Assembly (NCBI GenBank): GCA_035236585.1
Contig: CP141127.1
Span: 47,754,001-47,818,000 of the forward strand
Length of the DNA: 64,000 bases
Reading direction: 5' to 3'
From: Warburgia ugandensis
Taxonomy: Eukaryota; Streptophyta; Magnoliopsida; Canellales; Canellaceae
Positions 35,860 to 47,531 of this stretch are shown here, piece by piece; within the stretch, counting starts at the first letter, position 1; each line of letters opens with the position of its first letter. Both the position numbers and the translations under genes were made by a program. A model generated the notes under the pieces. That model was not told the origin of the DNA, did no database searches, and saw only the letters and a list, made by a program, of their open reading frames with translations.

Positions 35860-36498
35860 GTATATATATGCATATACAGATTTTGAATTTCCTTGATTCT
35901 TTTGAAAAAAAAAGGGTTTTTAAGGTAGAGTTCCCTTACTGTGATGAGAACTGGATGTTCAAAATTTAGTAATTCTATTGTTTTCACCTCTTAATGGGAA
36001 TGCATATGATTAGTTTTTCATATCATTTATATGTTGAAGCATTTTATGAAAGTTAATTCTTGGAAACTACTTACACACAGTACATTATCAATACTAATAG
36101 AGAGGTATGACTTAGAGACCCTGAGGAAAATTAGTGGAGACCTATAACCTAGTAAGGTTTTGAAACTATCTTCTTTTAGAGAGTTATAACTAATTCCATA
36201 ATTTATTTAGTGTATATAAAATTAGTGTGATCCTATTATCCTTGTTTTGGTGAAGCATCAAGAATAAATAGAAGTAATAGCTTTAATTACAGATTTTTTT
36301 TTTTGAATTTGATAGGCTTTAGGAAACCATTGAAATGATATAGGCCATCCTTGCTCAACCTAGAGACATAAAGCCTACCCAGTATATCATACCACCAGTT
36401 AGCCCTTTGGGCCTATTATTAAGCCTTTTCTTTCTTAACCCCATTTACCTTAACCCAGAATAAGCTAGAAAAATTAATATCCATTATCCATTTTCAAA

Positions 36499-36790
36499 AT
36501 GAGTAGAGTTAGTAGAGAAAGTTCAAAAATAGAACAAAAAGTTGAAGAAGTGAGAAAAATTAGCTACCTTTCTTCCAAAGAAGCCAAAGAAAAAGAATTT
36601 TTGTTGTTGAAAAGAATGAAAAAGAAATACAAAAATATGAAAGAGAGATTCAATTCAAGTACAACCCAAAAGAAAAGTTGTCCTAACAGATAGTCATTGA
36701 AGACCTCTACTCAATTTTGAACTTTTGAAATCCCTATACCTTTTTTTTTGAACCTTTCCTAAGCCTACGTTTCATCCTAGTTAAATACCT
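36499..36790 (+). pseudogene. Small basic ORF downstream of integrase (element B copy)
   Basis: It begins MSRVSRESSKIEQKVEEVRK and is rich in lysine and glutamate. The second half, in a shifted frame, gives EIQFKYNPKEKLS and then a hydrophobic stretch. Related copies are at 41451-41770 and 47698-48020 on plus, and about 50360-50050 and 55275-55010 on minus. It occupies the place where Athila elements can carry an extra (env-like) ORF, but at about 100 codons it resembles no protein I know. Confidence 0.45.
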
Positions 36791-37439
36791 ATTGATCTTT
36801 GGTGGAATGTAGCCTTAAAGAGGAGATAAAAAGAAGGAATTAAGGTAAAAGACTCCTAATATTCTTGCAGATAACACACACTCATAGGGATTACGTTCCT
36901 TTGTCTCATGAGCATTCAAAGATTTATGTGAACCATTAGCTTGTTGGATTCAGTCACATAATGAGAGAAATATGTTTAACCCTTATCTAAGAGTTTCATT
37001 TCTAGGCGTACACCTATGAGGATTTGAGGTGAAGACATATTTCCAATAGAATTTAAGCATATCCTACTAGAAGTTAAGATTTATGTGGTTGTAAACACAT
37101 GCACTCCAAGAAATAGCTCAAATAAAATGTCTTTATTATGTGTAGGATGTGTGAAATTATCAAATCTTCTCTATTAAGTTGTGAAAAACTAATAATAATG
37201 AATGAGGATTCTCTAAGATAAAATGGGGGATTCAACCTTCTTGAATTTTGTGTGTATATTCACTACAAACCCTCACGAGGCATAACTCGTCCATTAGGGG
37301 TAACATAAGGGTTCAAAGGCTTGTTGCATGTGCTAAATGCAATCGGAAGTACCAATGAAAGTGGCACCTTGTACCATTTTTTGTAAAATGATTTTCTACA
37401 TGTTTTTCTCCAGATTAGCAAAATGTTGGTTCGGGGGTA
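36791..37439 (+). mobile_element. 3' untranslated region and polypurine tract of element B
   Basis: Non-coding. It ends in AAAATGTTGGTTCGGGGGTA directly before the LTR start, where the G-run would be the primer for plus-strand synthesis. Parallel ends in A read GGTTAAGGGGTGTAG (42410) and GGTTGGGGGGTGTAG (48664). Confidence 0.75.
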
Positions 37440-39676
37440 TGTTAATTGTTAAAATTTAGTCCATATACCCCTAATTTAGTGTTCAATTAGATTATCTAAC
37501 TGTCTAAATTTGCATAAATTAGCTTGATTTTGAATTTAACTCCAATTGACCATCCAATCATTAATTTGTCAAAATCAATTATCAGGTCATCATTAGAGCT
37601 TATTAGATGCTTAGTGTATGGTTTAGATGACTCTAATTTGTTCTTTTGTTTTGCAGATCAACCATAAGAAGCATGGTTTGCCCAGATCGAATTTTAATGG
37701 TCCAGATCACCCATCAAGGATTAATGGTGTAGATGGAATGGTTCTTTAAAAGAAACTTTGTGTTAAAGGAAAATATGGAAAAGATTTGGAAAGTCCTCCT
37801 AGTTGGAAGTCTCCATGGAGGAAACTAAGCCAAAAGGAAAGTGGAAAACCAATTTAAAAGGTGGTGGGCTTTGAAGAGAGGAAACCACCAACCACCACCT
37901 CCTTTTTTTTTGGCTAGATAGAAAAGAGAAACCCTTCTCAAACCCACTCCACGTTCTCTCCCTCTTTAGGCTGACCATAGGTAGACTCTTCACTCACCTC
38001 ATATTTTCTTCCCACTCTTCTCTCTTGGACTAACTCCCTCTTGGATGACCCATAGGAGTAGACCATCTCCCCTTTCCCCTTCTCTTTCTCTGCTACCCCT
38101 CTTTTACTCCCTCCTCTATGCTATCTCTTTCTCCCTCACCACCCATCTTCACCAAAACCATAGAGAGATAGAGAGAGGGAGAGAGAGAGAGCTGTAGGAG
38201 CCAGCCACCAGCACCTCTCTTCTTCTCAACCGCATGATTCCCTCTTTGCACTTTTCTCTCTCACACTCCTACCTCTATCTCCCGCGTTCCTACTCTACCA
38301 CTTTCCTTCTCTCCACTTCTCTTATCCCCCTTTGTTTCCTCCTCATCTCCTTTATCTGATCCCCACAGCACCACCTCTAAGCATCAGCATCCACCCTCTA
38401 TCTCTACCTTTGTTAGTAACCCTTTCCATCTTCTCTACCTACTTCGTTTCTCTTCTCTCTCTCTGCTACACCTCCCAGCATTCAACCAAGCACCGTTTAT
38501 CAGTTTCCCCAGCCTAACTCACAACTTTAGGCACCAACATTTGCTCCACCCCTGATCGTCTCCTCCATCGCACGATGCCCAAAGTATTCCACTCCACCAC
38601 ACACCGTCCAGTCTGGCACGAACTTAGGTTTTTTTTCCTGTTTATTACAACTAGATTGCCCAACCCGATCTTTCTTCCCTAGCCTAGATCACCATGTCGC
38701 CATCATCTCCCTTCCACCAGACTCTCTACATGATGGCAACAATCTCACCCCAGCACCACATTAGACAGATGCCCCAACTCCACCGGTGTCGTCACCTTCC
38801 TTCAGCAGTCTCCTCTTCTTCACAAGAGAAAACCTAATCCATGTTTTCCCCTTACTCTCCCCTTATTCTTCTCACTTTCCCTTGATCTCCTCTCTTCTCC
38901 CCTGCTTCATCTCTTTCCTCTAGAAATTTCCTGTTCTGCTAAACATTAAAAATTTTCCCTTTTAATTCCAATTTTCCCTTGATCTCTTTTCTTAAATTCC
39001 TGATTTGTCCCCAATTTAATGCCTTTTGTGTCCCTGTCTTTTCCCTATTTTGACCTATCTATATTCTGTTATTCAGGAACTACACAATCTAAACCAGCTG
39101 ATTAAGGCTTAACCCAATCACCAAGTTAGCCATAACCAAAATGAATTCCCAATTTCTCCTCTATTTTAGATCATATTTTCAATGAACTTTCAAACATCAT
39201 TCTTAGGACTTCCCTAAACTTAATTAAGGTCTGTTCTTTAATCTGAATTCCATAAAGTGATCTAAACTGTCCAAATCCCAAAATCATCATTTACTCCAAA
39301 TCTTTAAGATTTTGAGGAATTTGAAAAATCTAATAGACAGATCTTTAATCAAGGATGTTTTGAAGACATTGATGGAGGCTAATCAACTCCAAGATGACCA
39401 GATTTGAAGAAATTGATAGTGATTAAGCGAAGGAAGTAGATTTTTCATGTTATTTAGTTTGATTTTTTTTTAATCTTTTTTATCTAGAAATTCTATGACT
39501 TTTTGCAGTTGAATAATTCTGAATCTTTATTCTATTTTAAGTAATTTTTTATTTCTAAATTTTCTAAATTATATTTTACTTAAACTCCTACTTTTTAAAG
39601 TGAGTCCCTAACGGATCGACCCATACTTGCACATGCTATACCACAATAGCCCATGCACTTGCGAAAAATAACAACA
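37440..39676 (+). mobile_element. 3' LTR of element B (2.24 kb)
   Basis: It runs from TGTTAATTGTTAAAATTTAG to AAAAATAACAACA and is followed by AAGGT. It is complete, unlike the 5' LTR. A (GA)n-like tract lies near 38160-38190; the matching place in the inverted copy is the long (CT)n at 53536. The ORF 38332-38517 is compositional. Confidence 0.92.
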
Positions 39677-40560
39677 AAGGTGTTAAAGATTGGGAAGTTT
39701 AGGAAGGAGACATATGATGCCCTTAAACCCAATCTTTGTCATAGAACCTTTTGATGTTTGGATCATAGATTTTATGGAACCTTTTCCTTATTCTTTTGGA
39801 AATCTGTACATCTTAGAGGGAGTGATCTACGTGTCCAAGTGGGTAAAGGCTATACCCTACAAAACCAATGACCACAAGGTCATGGTAAAATTTTTAAAAG
39901 AAAATATTTTTGCACAGTTTGGTACTCCAGGAACCATTATAACTGATGAGGGAAAACACCATTGTAAGATGGTGTTTAAGAATTTTATGAAAAATTATTA
40001 TGTCAACCATAGGATAGCTACCCCATATTACCCTCAGACCAATGTCCAAGTAGAGGTATCCAATAGGGAGATAAAGCAAATTTTAGAAAAGACAGTCAAT
40101 CCAAATAGGAAAGACTAGTCTTTAAGACTTAATGATGCCTTGTGGGATTATCATATGGCATATAAAACCCCTATTGGAATGTCACCCTACCGCCTGGTAT
40201 ATGGAAAGGCCTGCCACATACCAGTAGATTTGGAACACAAGGCATATTGAGCTATAAAAAAAGCTCAATTTAGACTTAGATTCTATTGGGACCCACCAAA
40301 AACTCCATCTCAACGCGTTGGAAGAATTGAGGAAAGATGCACATGATTCTGCATGGTTGTACAAAGACTGAATGAAGGCTGCAAATGATAGACATATATT
40401 TAGAAAATCCTTCACACTTGGTCAAAAGGTCTAATTGTATAGCTTTAGATTGCATCTATTCCTTAGAAAACATAGATCTAGATGGACTAGACCTTATATA
40501 GTATTCATAATCAATCCTCGTGGGGCCATCAAGATGGAAAAGGATGGAGAAATGTAAAAG
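39677..40560 (+). pseudogene. Element A integrase, remainder after element B
   Basis: It starts with the second AAGGT copy and completes the zinc-finger cysteine codon TGT, next to a TAA where the inverted copy has CAA (Gln). The core reads IIDFMEPFPYSFGNLYI near 39766, IITDEGKHHCK near 39937 and VSNREIKQILEKTVNPNRKD near 40056, so all three acidic residues remain. The C-terminal part, after a stop at 40117, shows [20 protein letters not shown] in 40180-40245 and then breaks up through stops and shifts. Confidence 0.87.
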
Positions 40561-42410
40561 GTCAATGGTCAAAGGTTAAAACCTTTCCTAGAAATGCCTT
40601 ACTCTGAAATTGAAGAGACACTTTTAGACCACCTCAATATCATGACCCACCTTAGATTACTACTCCAGGAGCCTTGTAGCATACCATCATTGCACTCATC
40701 ATTCTATCTAGCTGAAGGAGTAAAACTTAGTGCTTCTTGGTAGGCAACCTAGATGTTTTTCAAATTTCCATTATCTACATCCTTCAATTATCATATAGGT
40801 TCCTATGTTTTCCAAACATTAAGGATAGTGTTTCATTTATGTTGGGGGTGCAGATGCATATAGGGATTGTAAATTTTCTTGATTCTTTTGAAAAAAATTG
40901 ATTTTTATTTTTTATTTTTTTTTGGTGGAGTTCCCTTACTATTATGATAACTGAATGTTCAGAATTTAGTAATCCTATAATTTTCACCTCTTAATGGAAA
41001 TGTATATGATTAGTTATGCATATCATTCATGTGTTGAAGCATTTTATGAAAGTTAATTCTTGAAAACTATTTACACATAGCACATAATCAAGACTAATAG
41101 AGAGGAATAACTTAGAGACCATGAGGAAAATAAATGGAGACCTAAAACCCCCTACAATTTCTTCAACATACATAAAGTAGTGTGATCTTGTTATCCTTGT
41201 TTTGGTTAAACATCAAGAATTAATAGGAGTAATAAATTTAATTCCAAAAAGTTTATTCAATCTGATGGGCTTTAGAAAATTAAGGAAATGATATAAGCCA
41301 TCCTTGATCAGCATAGGGATATAAAGCCTACCCAGCATATCATACCACTAGTTAACCCCTTTGAGGCTATTAGTAAGCCTTTTCTTCCTTCACGCCATTT
41401 ACCAACCTAAAATAAACCAATAAAATAAATATCCATTACCCATTGTCAAAATGAGTAGAGTTAGAAGAAAAAGTTCAAAAATACAACAAAAAGTCAAAGA
41501 AGTTAGAAAAATTAGTTGTCTTTCTTCCAAAGAAGACACATAAAAGAAGTGAAAAAAAAATACAAGAAAGAAATTGAAAGAGAAATACCAAACCCTAAAA
41601 GAGAGATTCAATTCAAGTACAACCCAAAAGAAAAGTTGTCCTACCAGATATTCATTGAAGACCTCTACTCAATTTTGAACTTTGAAATCCTTATACCCTT
41701 CTTTTCTGAACCTATCCTAAGCCTATGTTTCATCCTAGTTAAAGACCTATTGATCTTAGGGGGAACATAGCCTTAAAAGAGGAGATAAAAAGAAGGAATT
41801 AAAGTAAAAGACCCCTAATATTCTTGGTGATAACATCCACTCTTAGGGATCATGTTCCTTTGTCTCATGAGTGGTGAAAAGATTCATGTGAACCATTAGC
41901 TTGTTGGATGTGGTAACATAATGAGAGAAATATGTTTAAACCCTTATCTAAGAGTTTCATTTCTCATCATATACCTGTGAAGATTTGAGGTCAAGTGACA
42001 CATTTCCAATGGAATTTAAGCATATCCAGTTAGAAGTCAATATCTATGTGGCTATACACACATGCACACTCCAAGAAATAACTCTAACAAAATGTCTTTA
42101 ATATGTGTATGATGTGTAAAATTGTCAAATCTTCTCCATTAACTTGTGAAAAACTAGTAGATTGCTAACGAATGAGGATTAGCTGAGATAAAATAGGAGA
42201 CTCAACCTTATTGAATTTTGTGGGTATATTCACTAAAACCCTCATGAGCCTTAACTCGTCCACTAGGGGTAATGTAAGTGCTCAATGGCTTATTAAATGT
42301 ACTAAATGCAACTGTGAGTTACCTATGAAAGTGGCACCTTGTATTAGTTTTTGAGAAATGATTTTCTACATCTTATGCTCAGGACTAGCAAAATGCTGGT
42401 TAAGGGGTGT
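40561..42410 (+). mobile_element. Element A 3' region
   Basis: Mainly non-coding. It holds the central purine motif (40819-40849), the small basic ORF (separate entry) and the end motif GCTGGTTAAGGGGTGTAG, where an LTR should begin. No LTR follows on the plus strand; instead there is a 60-bp piece resembling 40850-40890 and then inverted LTR sequence. Confidence 0.8.
41451..41770 (+). pseudogene. Small basic ORF downstream of integrase (element A copy)
   Basis: It starts MSRVRRKSSKIQQKVKEVRK. After a frame change near 41535 it continues EIEREIPNPKREIQFKYNPK and EKLSYQIFIEDLYSIL, and ends in a leucine/isoleucine-rich tail closing at 41770. This is the longest version, about 105 codons if read across the shift. 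A charged N-terminus and hydrophobic C-terminus could suggest membrane association, but that is inference. Confidence 0.45.
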
Positions 42411-42465
42411 AGCTCCATATAGGGATTGTGAATTTTCTTGATACATTTGACAAAGAAAAAGATTG

Positions 42466-42483
42466 AAAAAAAAAAAAAAAAAA
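42466..42483. repeat. Poly-A run at an inversion junction
   Basis: Eighteen A residues at the switch from plus-oriented to minus-oriented A sequence. The sister junction near 48715-48740 has no such run. Confidence 0.9.
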
Positions 42484-43122
42484 CAATAGAGATTGCAGTG
42501 AACAAAACTTAGAATCTTGAGAGAGACGTGGGAAAACGGCAACAGATAGAAAAAAATGAAGAAAGCAAGAAGGGACAATGAAGATAATGGAATGGCAAGC
42601 AATAGGAAATTCCAAGAAAAACAAAAAAAACTCCTCCTCCCAAACTTCCACTATTTTTCCTCTTTACAAAACATTCCCTCCTAATTCTCCTCTCCACTCT
42701 TTTCTTATGCTTAGAGTTAGTTTCCTCTTAGGAAACTTCCCCTTCATTCCCCTTATTATCCATAATCTCCCCTCCTTATTAGAACTCTTCTTCTATTAGG
42801 AAACCTTCGAATTTTGCTTTATCAATGATCTGGTCTGGTAATGCTCTCTTGGATAATCTACACTGTTGAATATCGATCTAAGCCATCCAAGCCTCCTTTA
42901 GTTGATGTGCAAGGCATTATACTAGCTCAGGGTCATCTTACCATACATTAAGCATCTAATTAGCTCATCTGATCATCTAATCATTAATTTTGACAAATTA
43001 ATGATTGCATGGTCAATTGGAGTTAAATTCATAATCAAGGTAAATTTTGCAAATTTGAAATGTTAGATGATCTAATTGAACACCTAATTAGCAGTATTTG
43101 GACTAAAATTTCACAACTAACA
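42484..43122 (-). mobile_element. Inverted 3' LTR fragment of A (first part of the LTR), copy 1
   Basis: On the minus strand it starts TGTTAGTTGTGAAATTTTAG at 43122 and follows the 5' portion of LTR A, not B: it has the TTATCCAAGAGAGCATT and GATTCTAAGTTTTGTTCACT words. About 90 bp present in the second copy (48748-48810) is missing here. Confidence 0.85.
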
Positions 43123-43275
43123 CTCCCCTTACCAAGCATTTTGTTAGTCCCGAGAAAAACATTCAAAAAATCATTTTTCAAAAACTGATTCAAGGTGCCA
43201 CTTTCATAGGCACTCATGATTGCATTTAGCGTATGCAACAAGGCCTTAAACCCTTAGGTTACCCCTAGTGGATGA

Positions 43276-43280
43276 GTTAT
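43276..43280. repeat. Target site duplication of solo LTR G, left copy (GTTAT)
   Basis: GTTAT before TGTTACGACCC is repeated at 46969-46973. The host phrase GAGTTATGCCTCGTGAG is intact in the sister copy at 49590-49607, which shows the empty site. Confidence 0.9.
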
Positions 43281-43699
43281 TGTTACGACCCGAGTTTCAT
43301 ATGATGCAAATTTCATAAAAAGGCGAGATCTCTTGCTTTAGAAATATGCAATGCATGAAAATCTTTTGTTTTGGAAAGCAATCTTTCGTATAAAACCCTG
43401 AGTGTCAAAACACATTTTCAAATCATATAGCCATGGCATAGTTTTAAATCAACTCTATTCCCAATAAAGTGTTAGTCACAGCCCCAACTATAGAGAGTAA
43501 CTACAATCAAGTAACATTCACTAAAAGATAAGGTAGGGGTTTACTTACTTGTACTTAATTTGGATGTTCTCTGTCACGGGTGTATCCTGTCCTTAAGGGT
43601 TTACTTGTATCTGAAAAATATTAAGGATTGGGTGAGTATACACTATACTCAGTAGGAGTCTGTCACTACTAGTTTTACAATGCATGCTATGTTTTAAAC

Positions 43700-43700
<1 letters not shown>

Positions 43701-43731
<31 letters not shown>
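43701..43731. repeat. (ATC)n tract, tail of the RTE LINE
   Basis: Ten ATC units on plus, i.e. the (GAT)n tail of the minus-strand LINE. RTE elements typically end in short repeats rather than poly-A. Confidence 0.95.
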
Positions 43732-44815
43732 AGACCTTATCCCAATTAGGGGTCAGCCACATGAATCTTATTCCTCCATTCCACTCTATTAAATACCATG
43801 GCTTCATTTAGTCCCAAAGTTTTTAAATCTTTCCTCACCACTTCTATCCATGTTCTTTTGGGCCTTCCCCTTGCTCTTTTAGAACCTTCAACTTGTATTG
43901 CCTCACTCCTTCTAATTGGTGCCGTTGTTGGCCTCCTTTGAACATGTCCAAACCATTTAAGTCTAATCTCCCTCATCCTGTTACCTATTGGTGCTATCCC
44001 TAAATTTCCTCTAATATTTTCATTTCTAATTCTATCCTTTCTTGTCTTACCACTCATCCATCTCAACATCCTCATTTCTGCGACACTCAGCCTATGAGTA
44101 TGATGTTCCTTAATTGCCCAACACTCTGATCCATAAAGTATGGCCGGCCTTATAGCCATCCTATAGAATTTTTCCTTTAGTTTGAGTAGCACCCGCCAAT
44201 CACATAAAACACCCGATGCACATCTCCATTTGTTCCAACCCGCTTGGATTCTCTGAGTAACCTCCCTCTCAATCTCTCTACTCTCATGGATCAATGAACC
44301 TAAGTATCGGAAGTGGTCTCTCATGGCGACCTCTTGGTTATCAATCTTGACTGGTGCTCCACTCCTACTCTCCTTGCTAAAATTACATTCCATATATTCT
44401 GTCTTGGTTCAGCTAATTTTAAATCCTTCCAATTCTAATGCTTCTCTCCATAACTCTATCTTTATGTTTACACCCTCCCTTGTCTCATCAAGTAGGACTA
44501 TATCGTCTGCAAATAGCATTCACCAGGGAATCTCCACATGCAGATGTTTTGTTAACTCATCCATAACTAATGTGAAAAGGTATGGACTCAATGCAGATCC
44601 TTGGTGCAATCCGACAGTGACAGGAAAATCACTAGTCACGCCACTAGTGGTCTTAACATTTGTTACTGCTCCCTCATACATATCTTTAATTATGTCTATA
44701 TACCCTTGAGAAACCCCTTTAACACCCAACACCCTCCATATGAACTCTCTAGGGACTCTATCATAAGCTTTCTCTAAGTCAATAAAGACCATGTGTAGGT
44801 CTTTTCTCTATGTTC
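43701..44815 (-). pseudogene. 5'-truncated RTE-type LINE, RT and C-terminal domain
   Basis: Read on minus from 44792: [40 protein letters not shown] and, after a [20 protein letters not shown] (catalytic FADD kept, around 44520-44470). After a second TGA near 44411 the ORF 44393-43746 is open for 215 codons. It contains FRYLGSLIHESREIEREV, AIRPAILYGSECWAIKE, AEMRMLRWMSGKTRKDRIRN, RLKWFGHVQRRP and RARGRPKRTWIEVVRKDL. This set is typical of plant RTE-clade LINEs. The 3' end is short and closes with a (GAT)n tail at 43731-43701. The endonuclease and early RT are missing. The two stops and the clean tail make it the youngest-looking element here. Confidence 0.9.
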
Positions 44816-46968
44816 TTTAAATCATGTGCATGTTTGGACACTCATGTTTAATATCGATATTAAAAGCCATTGTCAACCTAGAATATTGACGACTTAAACA
44901 ATCGCATAATCCAAGTCAAAAGTAACATAGATATCATAAACATATACTATGATATGCATAAGATGCTCAACTGAATCCAACTCATGGATTTATGGTCGAC
45001 CATACTCATGTCATGCCATATGCATGCAAATCCTCAAAAACATAGGGCACACTATGCCCACGACCTCAATGCCGTGTGGTCCCCGGGTACCTAGGGACTC
45101 TTGGTCATAGCCTCCACGGGGCATATGACACTTCGATGGGTGCCGTGACACCTCCAGTGGTAGTCCTCATTTACCACAACAATCGAAGTGAGGATAAGCC
45201 TTTTTGGCGTGGTACCCTTTCCACCTATAGTGGTAGAGGTTGGGAGGCCACCTCGAACCTCTCGGCATAGCACCAATGAGATTACTAGCCCAAATCATAT
45301 ACTATCAAGCAGGCAAGAACCTTTTTTTTTTAAAACATGTCTATGCATGTATCATGCAGACAAGAATCCTTTTTTAAAACATGTCTACACATGTAACACA
45401 TGTCTTGGCAATATATGCGCAATGTATTTTTCATATGCATGCTAAGTTCATTTATGAAATCAATTCATGCTAAACAGGTCATGTGCATAAGGATGTAACA
45501 TAAGTTTATATGATATAAGCATAAAGACAGGACATGTAACTTAAAAACTTAAAACATGCATTAGAAAAGCAACCATGACTCAAAACATGCATTCTCAAAG
45601 CATCATGGGTTCTTTTTAAAAGTCTAGTAGCAATAGGTCACCTACTTGGTTTGATCGCGCTAGTCCCCTTGTCCTCGTACATTCTTGGATATGGTTTAGG
45701 GGAAAAAGGTTAGCTTGGCCTATTTTACCTCACTACTTAGGGATTAAGGGTTCATTCCCATGCCTAAGGGCCTCCTAAGGTCCCTCATTGGGCTGCGGTA
45801 TAGTCAGGTTTGCAAAGGTTTAGTGGCCCCGCACCACTATCATATTTTAAGGGTCATTCTAGCCTTATATAGGGTCTTGATTAGGTATTTTATGGTTTGG
45901 GTGTGTCCACATCGTCGATACGGACACAACGCCTCTCGCGGGGCCTCAATCGGAGTCCTAGAACTCAAGTTATGGGTATTTTAGTGTTAAGAATACATAG
46001 AGGCCCAAAACAGGCCCTGTGTCACCGCTCCCGGCATCCCGGTTGAGCGGCGACCGGCCCGCACGTGTGGTCGCATGCTACCAACCGTCATCAGGTTGCG
46101 CGTCATAGTTCCCAGGACACCTTGCCCGCCGCACGCGAGGCCCACCCCAGGGGTCGCGTCACTCATGTGCGTCACGGGGTGCATCCCCGTGACAACTGGT
46201 TTTGATGTGTTTCGGAGGAAACTCGTCCTCTCCGATTTCCATGGCATTTCCCCAGCCAAAAAACACCCAGATCCAGCATGGATCTGGGTAGGGAAGAAAG
46301 GAACTCGAGATGGAAAGGGGTGGGGGCTCATTACGGGCATGTGTCACGCCCGTGTGCCCTGGGATGTGCCATCTGCAATGGGTTTTAGCCCGTCTGGTTC
46401 ATTCAAGAAATTCAGTGATTTTTGGCCGGAAAATGACCTAGATCTGGTCGAGATCTGGGGGAAAAGGAAGAGGGAGAAGGGAGGAAGATGAGTTCTTACT
46501 TGGTTTAGCTGAGCTGGTTTCCCCCCTTTCCACTGGTGTACGATTTCCTCCTTTTTCTACCAGAACCCTAGCTATGAGCAGCTTGACGACCTGAAGAAGG
46601 GCTGATCAGAGGATGTTTCTGGAAAAATTGGGAGAAGGGGTTTCTAGAAAATTGGGAGGAGGAAGATGATAGGGGGTGCCCGTATCAAAACGGGTCCCTG
46701 TTTTCTCAGGCCAATTCGTTTTAAATTTAATTACAAATTTGCCCTCGAACTTCAAAGGGCCATAACTTGCTCATTTTAACTCCCTTTTGGGTGATTCTGG
46801 TCTTGTTGGATTCCTTTTACTGAGATGCACCTAAGAGTACCATTCTAAGGACCAAATTTCTGGTTCTAGTCAAGGTGAACAGTGAAATGACCAAAATACC
46901 CTTATCTCAAAAAGTGAACTTTCATTCCCAACATGGGATTTGAAGGTTACAAAAATGGAGTTATTATA

Positions 46969-46973
46969 GTTAT
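46969..46973. repeat. Target site duplication of solo LTR G, right copy (GTTAT)
   Basis: It pairs with 43276-43280. Confidence 0.9.
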
Positions 46974-47531
46974 GCCTCGTGAGGATTTGCAATGAATAAA
47001 CCAACAAAATTAAATAAGGTTGAGTCCCCTATTTTATATTAGAAAATCCCCATCCATTAGCAATCTACTAGTTTTTCATATCTTAATGGAGAAGATTTGA
47101 CAATTTTACACATCATACACATATTACAGACATTTTCTTTTAATAATTTCATGGAGTGCGTGTGTGTGTATAGTCACATAAATCTTGACTTCTAACTAGA
47201 TATGATTAAATTTGATTGGAAATATGTCTTGACCTTAAATCCTGATAGGTATATACTTAGAAATGAAACTCTCAGATAAGGGTTTCATCATATTTCTCAC
47301 ATTGTGTGACCTAATCCAACAAGCTAATGATTCATATGAATATTTTGACTGCTCATGAAATAAAGGAATGTGATCCCTAAAGTGGATGTTATCGCCAAGA
47401 ATATTAGGGGTCTTTTACTTTAATTCCTTCTTTTTATCTCTTCTTTAAGGATATGTTCCACTTAAGATCAATAGGTCTTTAACTAAGATGAAACATAGGC
47501 TTAAGATAGGATCAAAAAAGAAGGGTATAAG

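Larger units (their letters stand above)
28250..39676 (+). mobile_element. Element B: Athila-like LTR element nested in the integrase of A
   Basis: Bounded by AAGGT duplications, with LTRs at both ends (28250-30458 and 37440-39676). Between the LTRs are a leader, the first half of gag, a foreign Tekay-like LTR fragment, integrase and the 3' region. Protease, RT and RNase H are missing. Over the first 225 or so bases the two LTRs differ at about 24 sites by eye (near 11%), so the insertion is old. B and A are close relatives, since B's gag, integrase and 3' region match A's. Confidence 0.92.
35866..42410 (+). repeat. Left arm of a large inverted repeat (about 6.5 kb)
   Basis: The arm contains the B 3' region, B 3' LTR, the AAGGT junction, the A integrase and the A 3' region. 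All of it reappears inverted at 49440-55905 in the mirror order, including the LTR/integrase junction. Confidence 0.85.
43281..46968 (-). mobile_element. Solo LTR G (Tekay/Del-like), with a LINE inside
   Basis: On the minus strand it begins TATAATAACTCCATTTTTG (first G of TG mutated to A), like the start of LTR C, and ends CTCGGGTCGTAACA, like the end of LTR D. GTTAT duplications flank it and no interior sequence is present, so it is the product of LTR-LTR recombination. Without the LINE it would be about 2.57 kb. A GC-rich, CpG-rich island lies at 46018-46380. ORFs such as 46075-46491 fall in that island and match nothing. Confidence 0.9.
43123..47531 (-). mobile_element. Inverted A 3' region, copy 1, split by solo LTR G
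   Basis: 43123-43280 and 46974-47531 are the reverse complement of the end of the A 3' region. They start with the purine tract opposite 43123-43140, and match 49440-50110 in order. The solo LTR G and one of its GTTAT copies lie between. At about 47531, in an AAGGAAAT microhomology, the orientation flips back to plus. Confidence 0.82.

Noticed and set aside
46075-46491. 138-codon ORF as a host gene
   Set aside because: It lies inside solo LTR G in its CG-rich island and has no motif.
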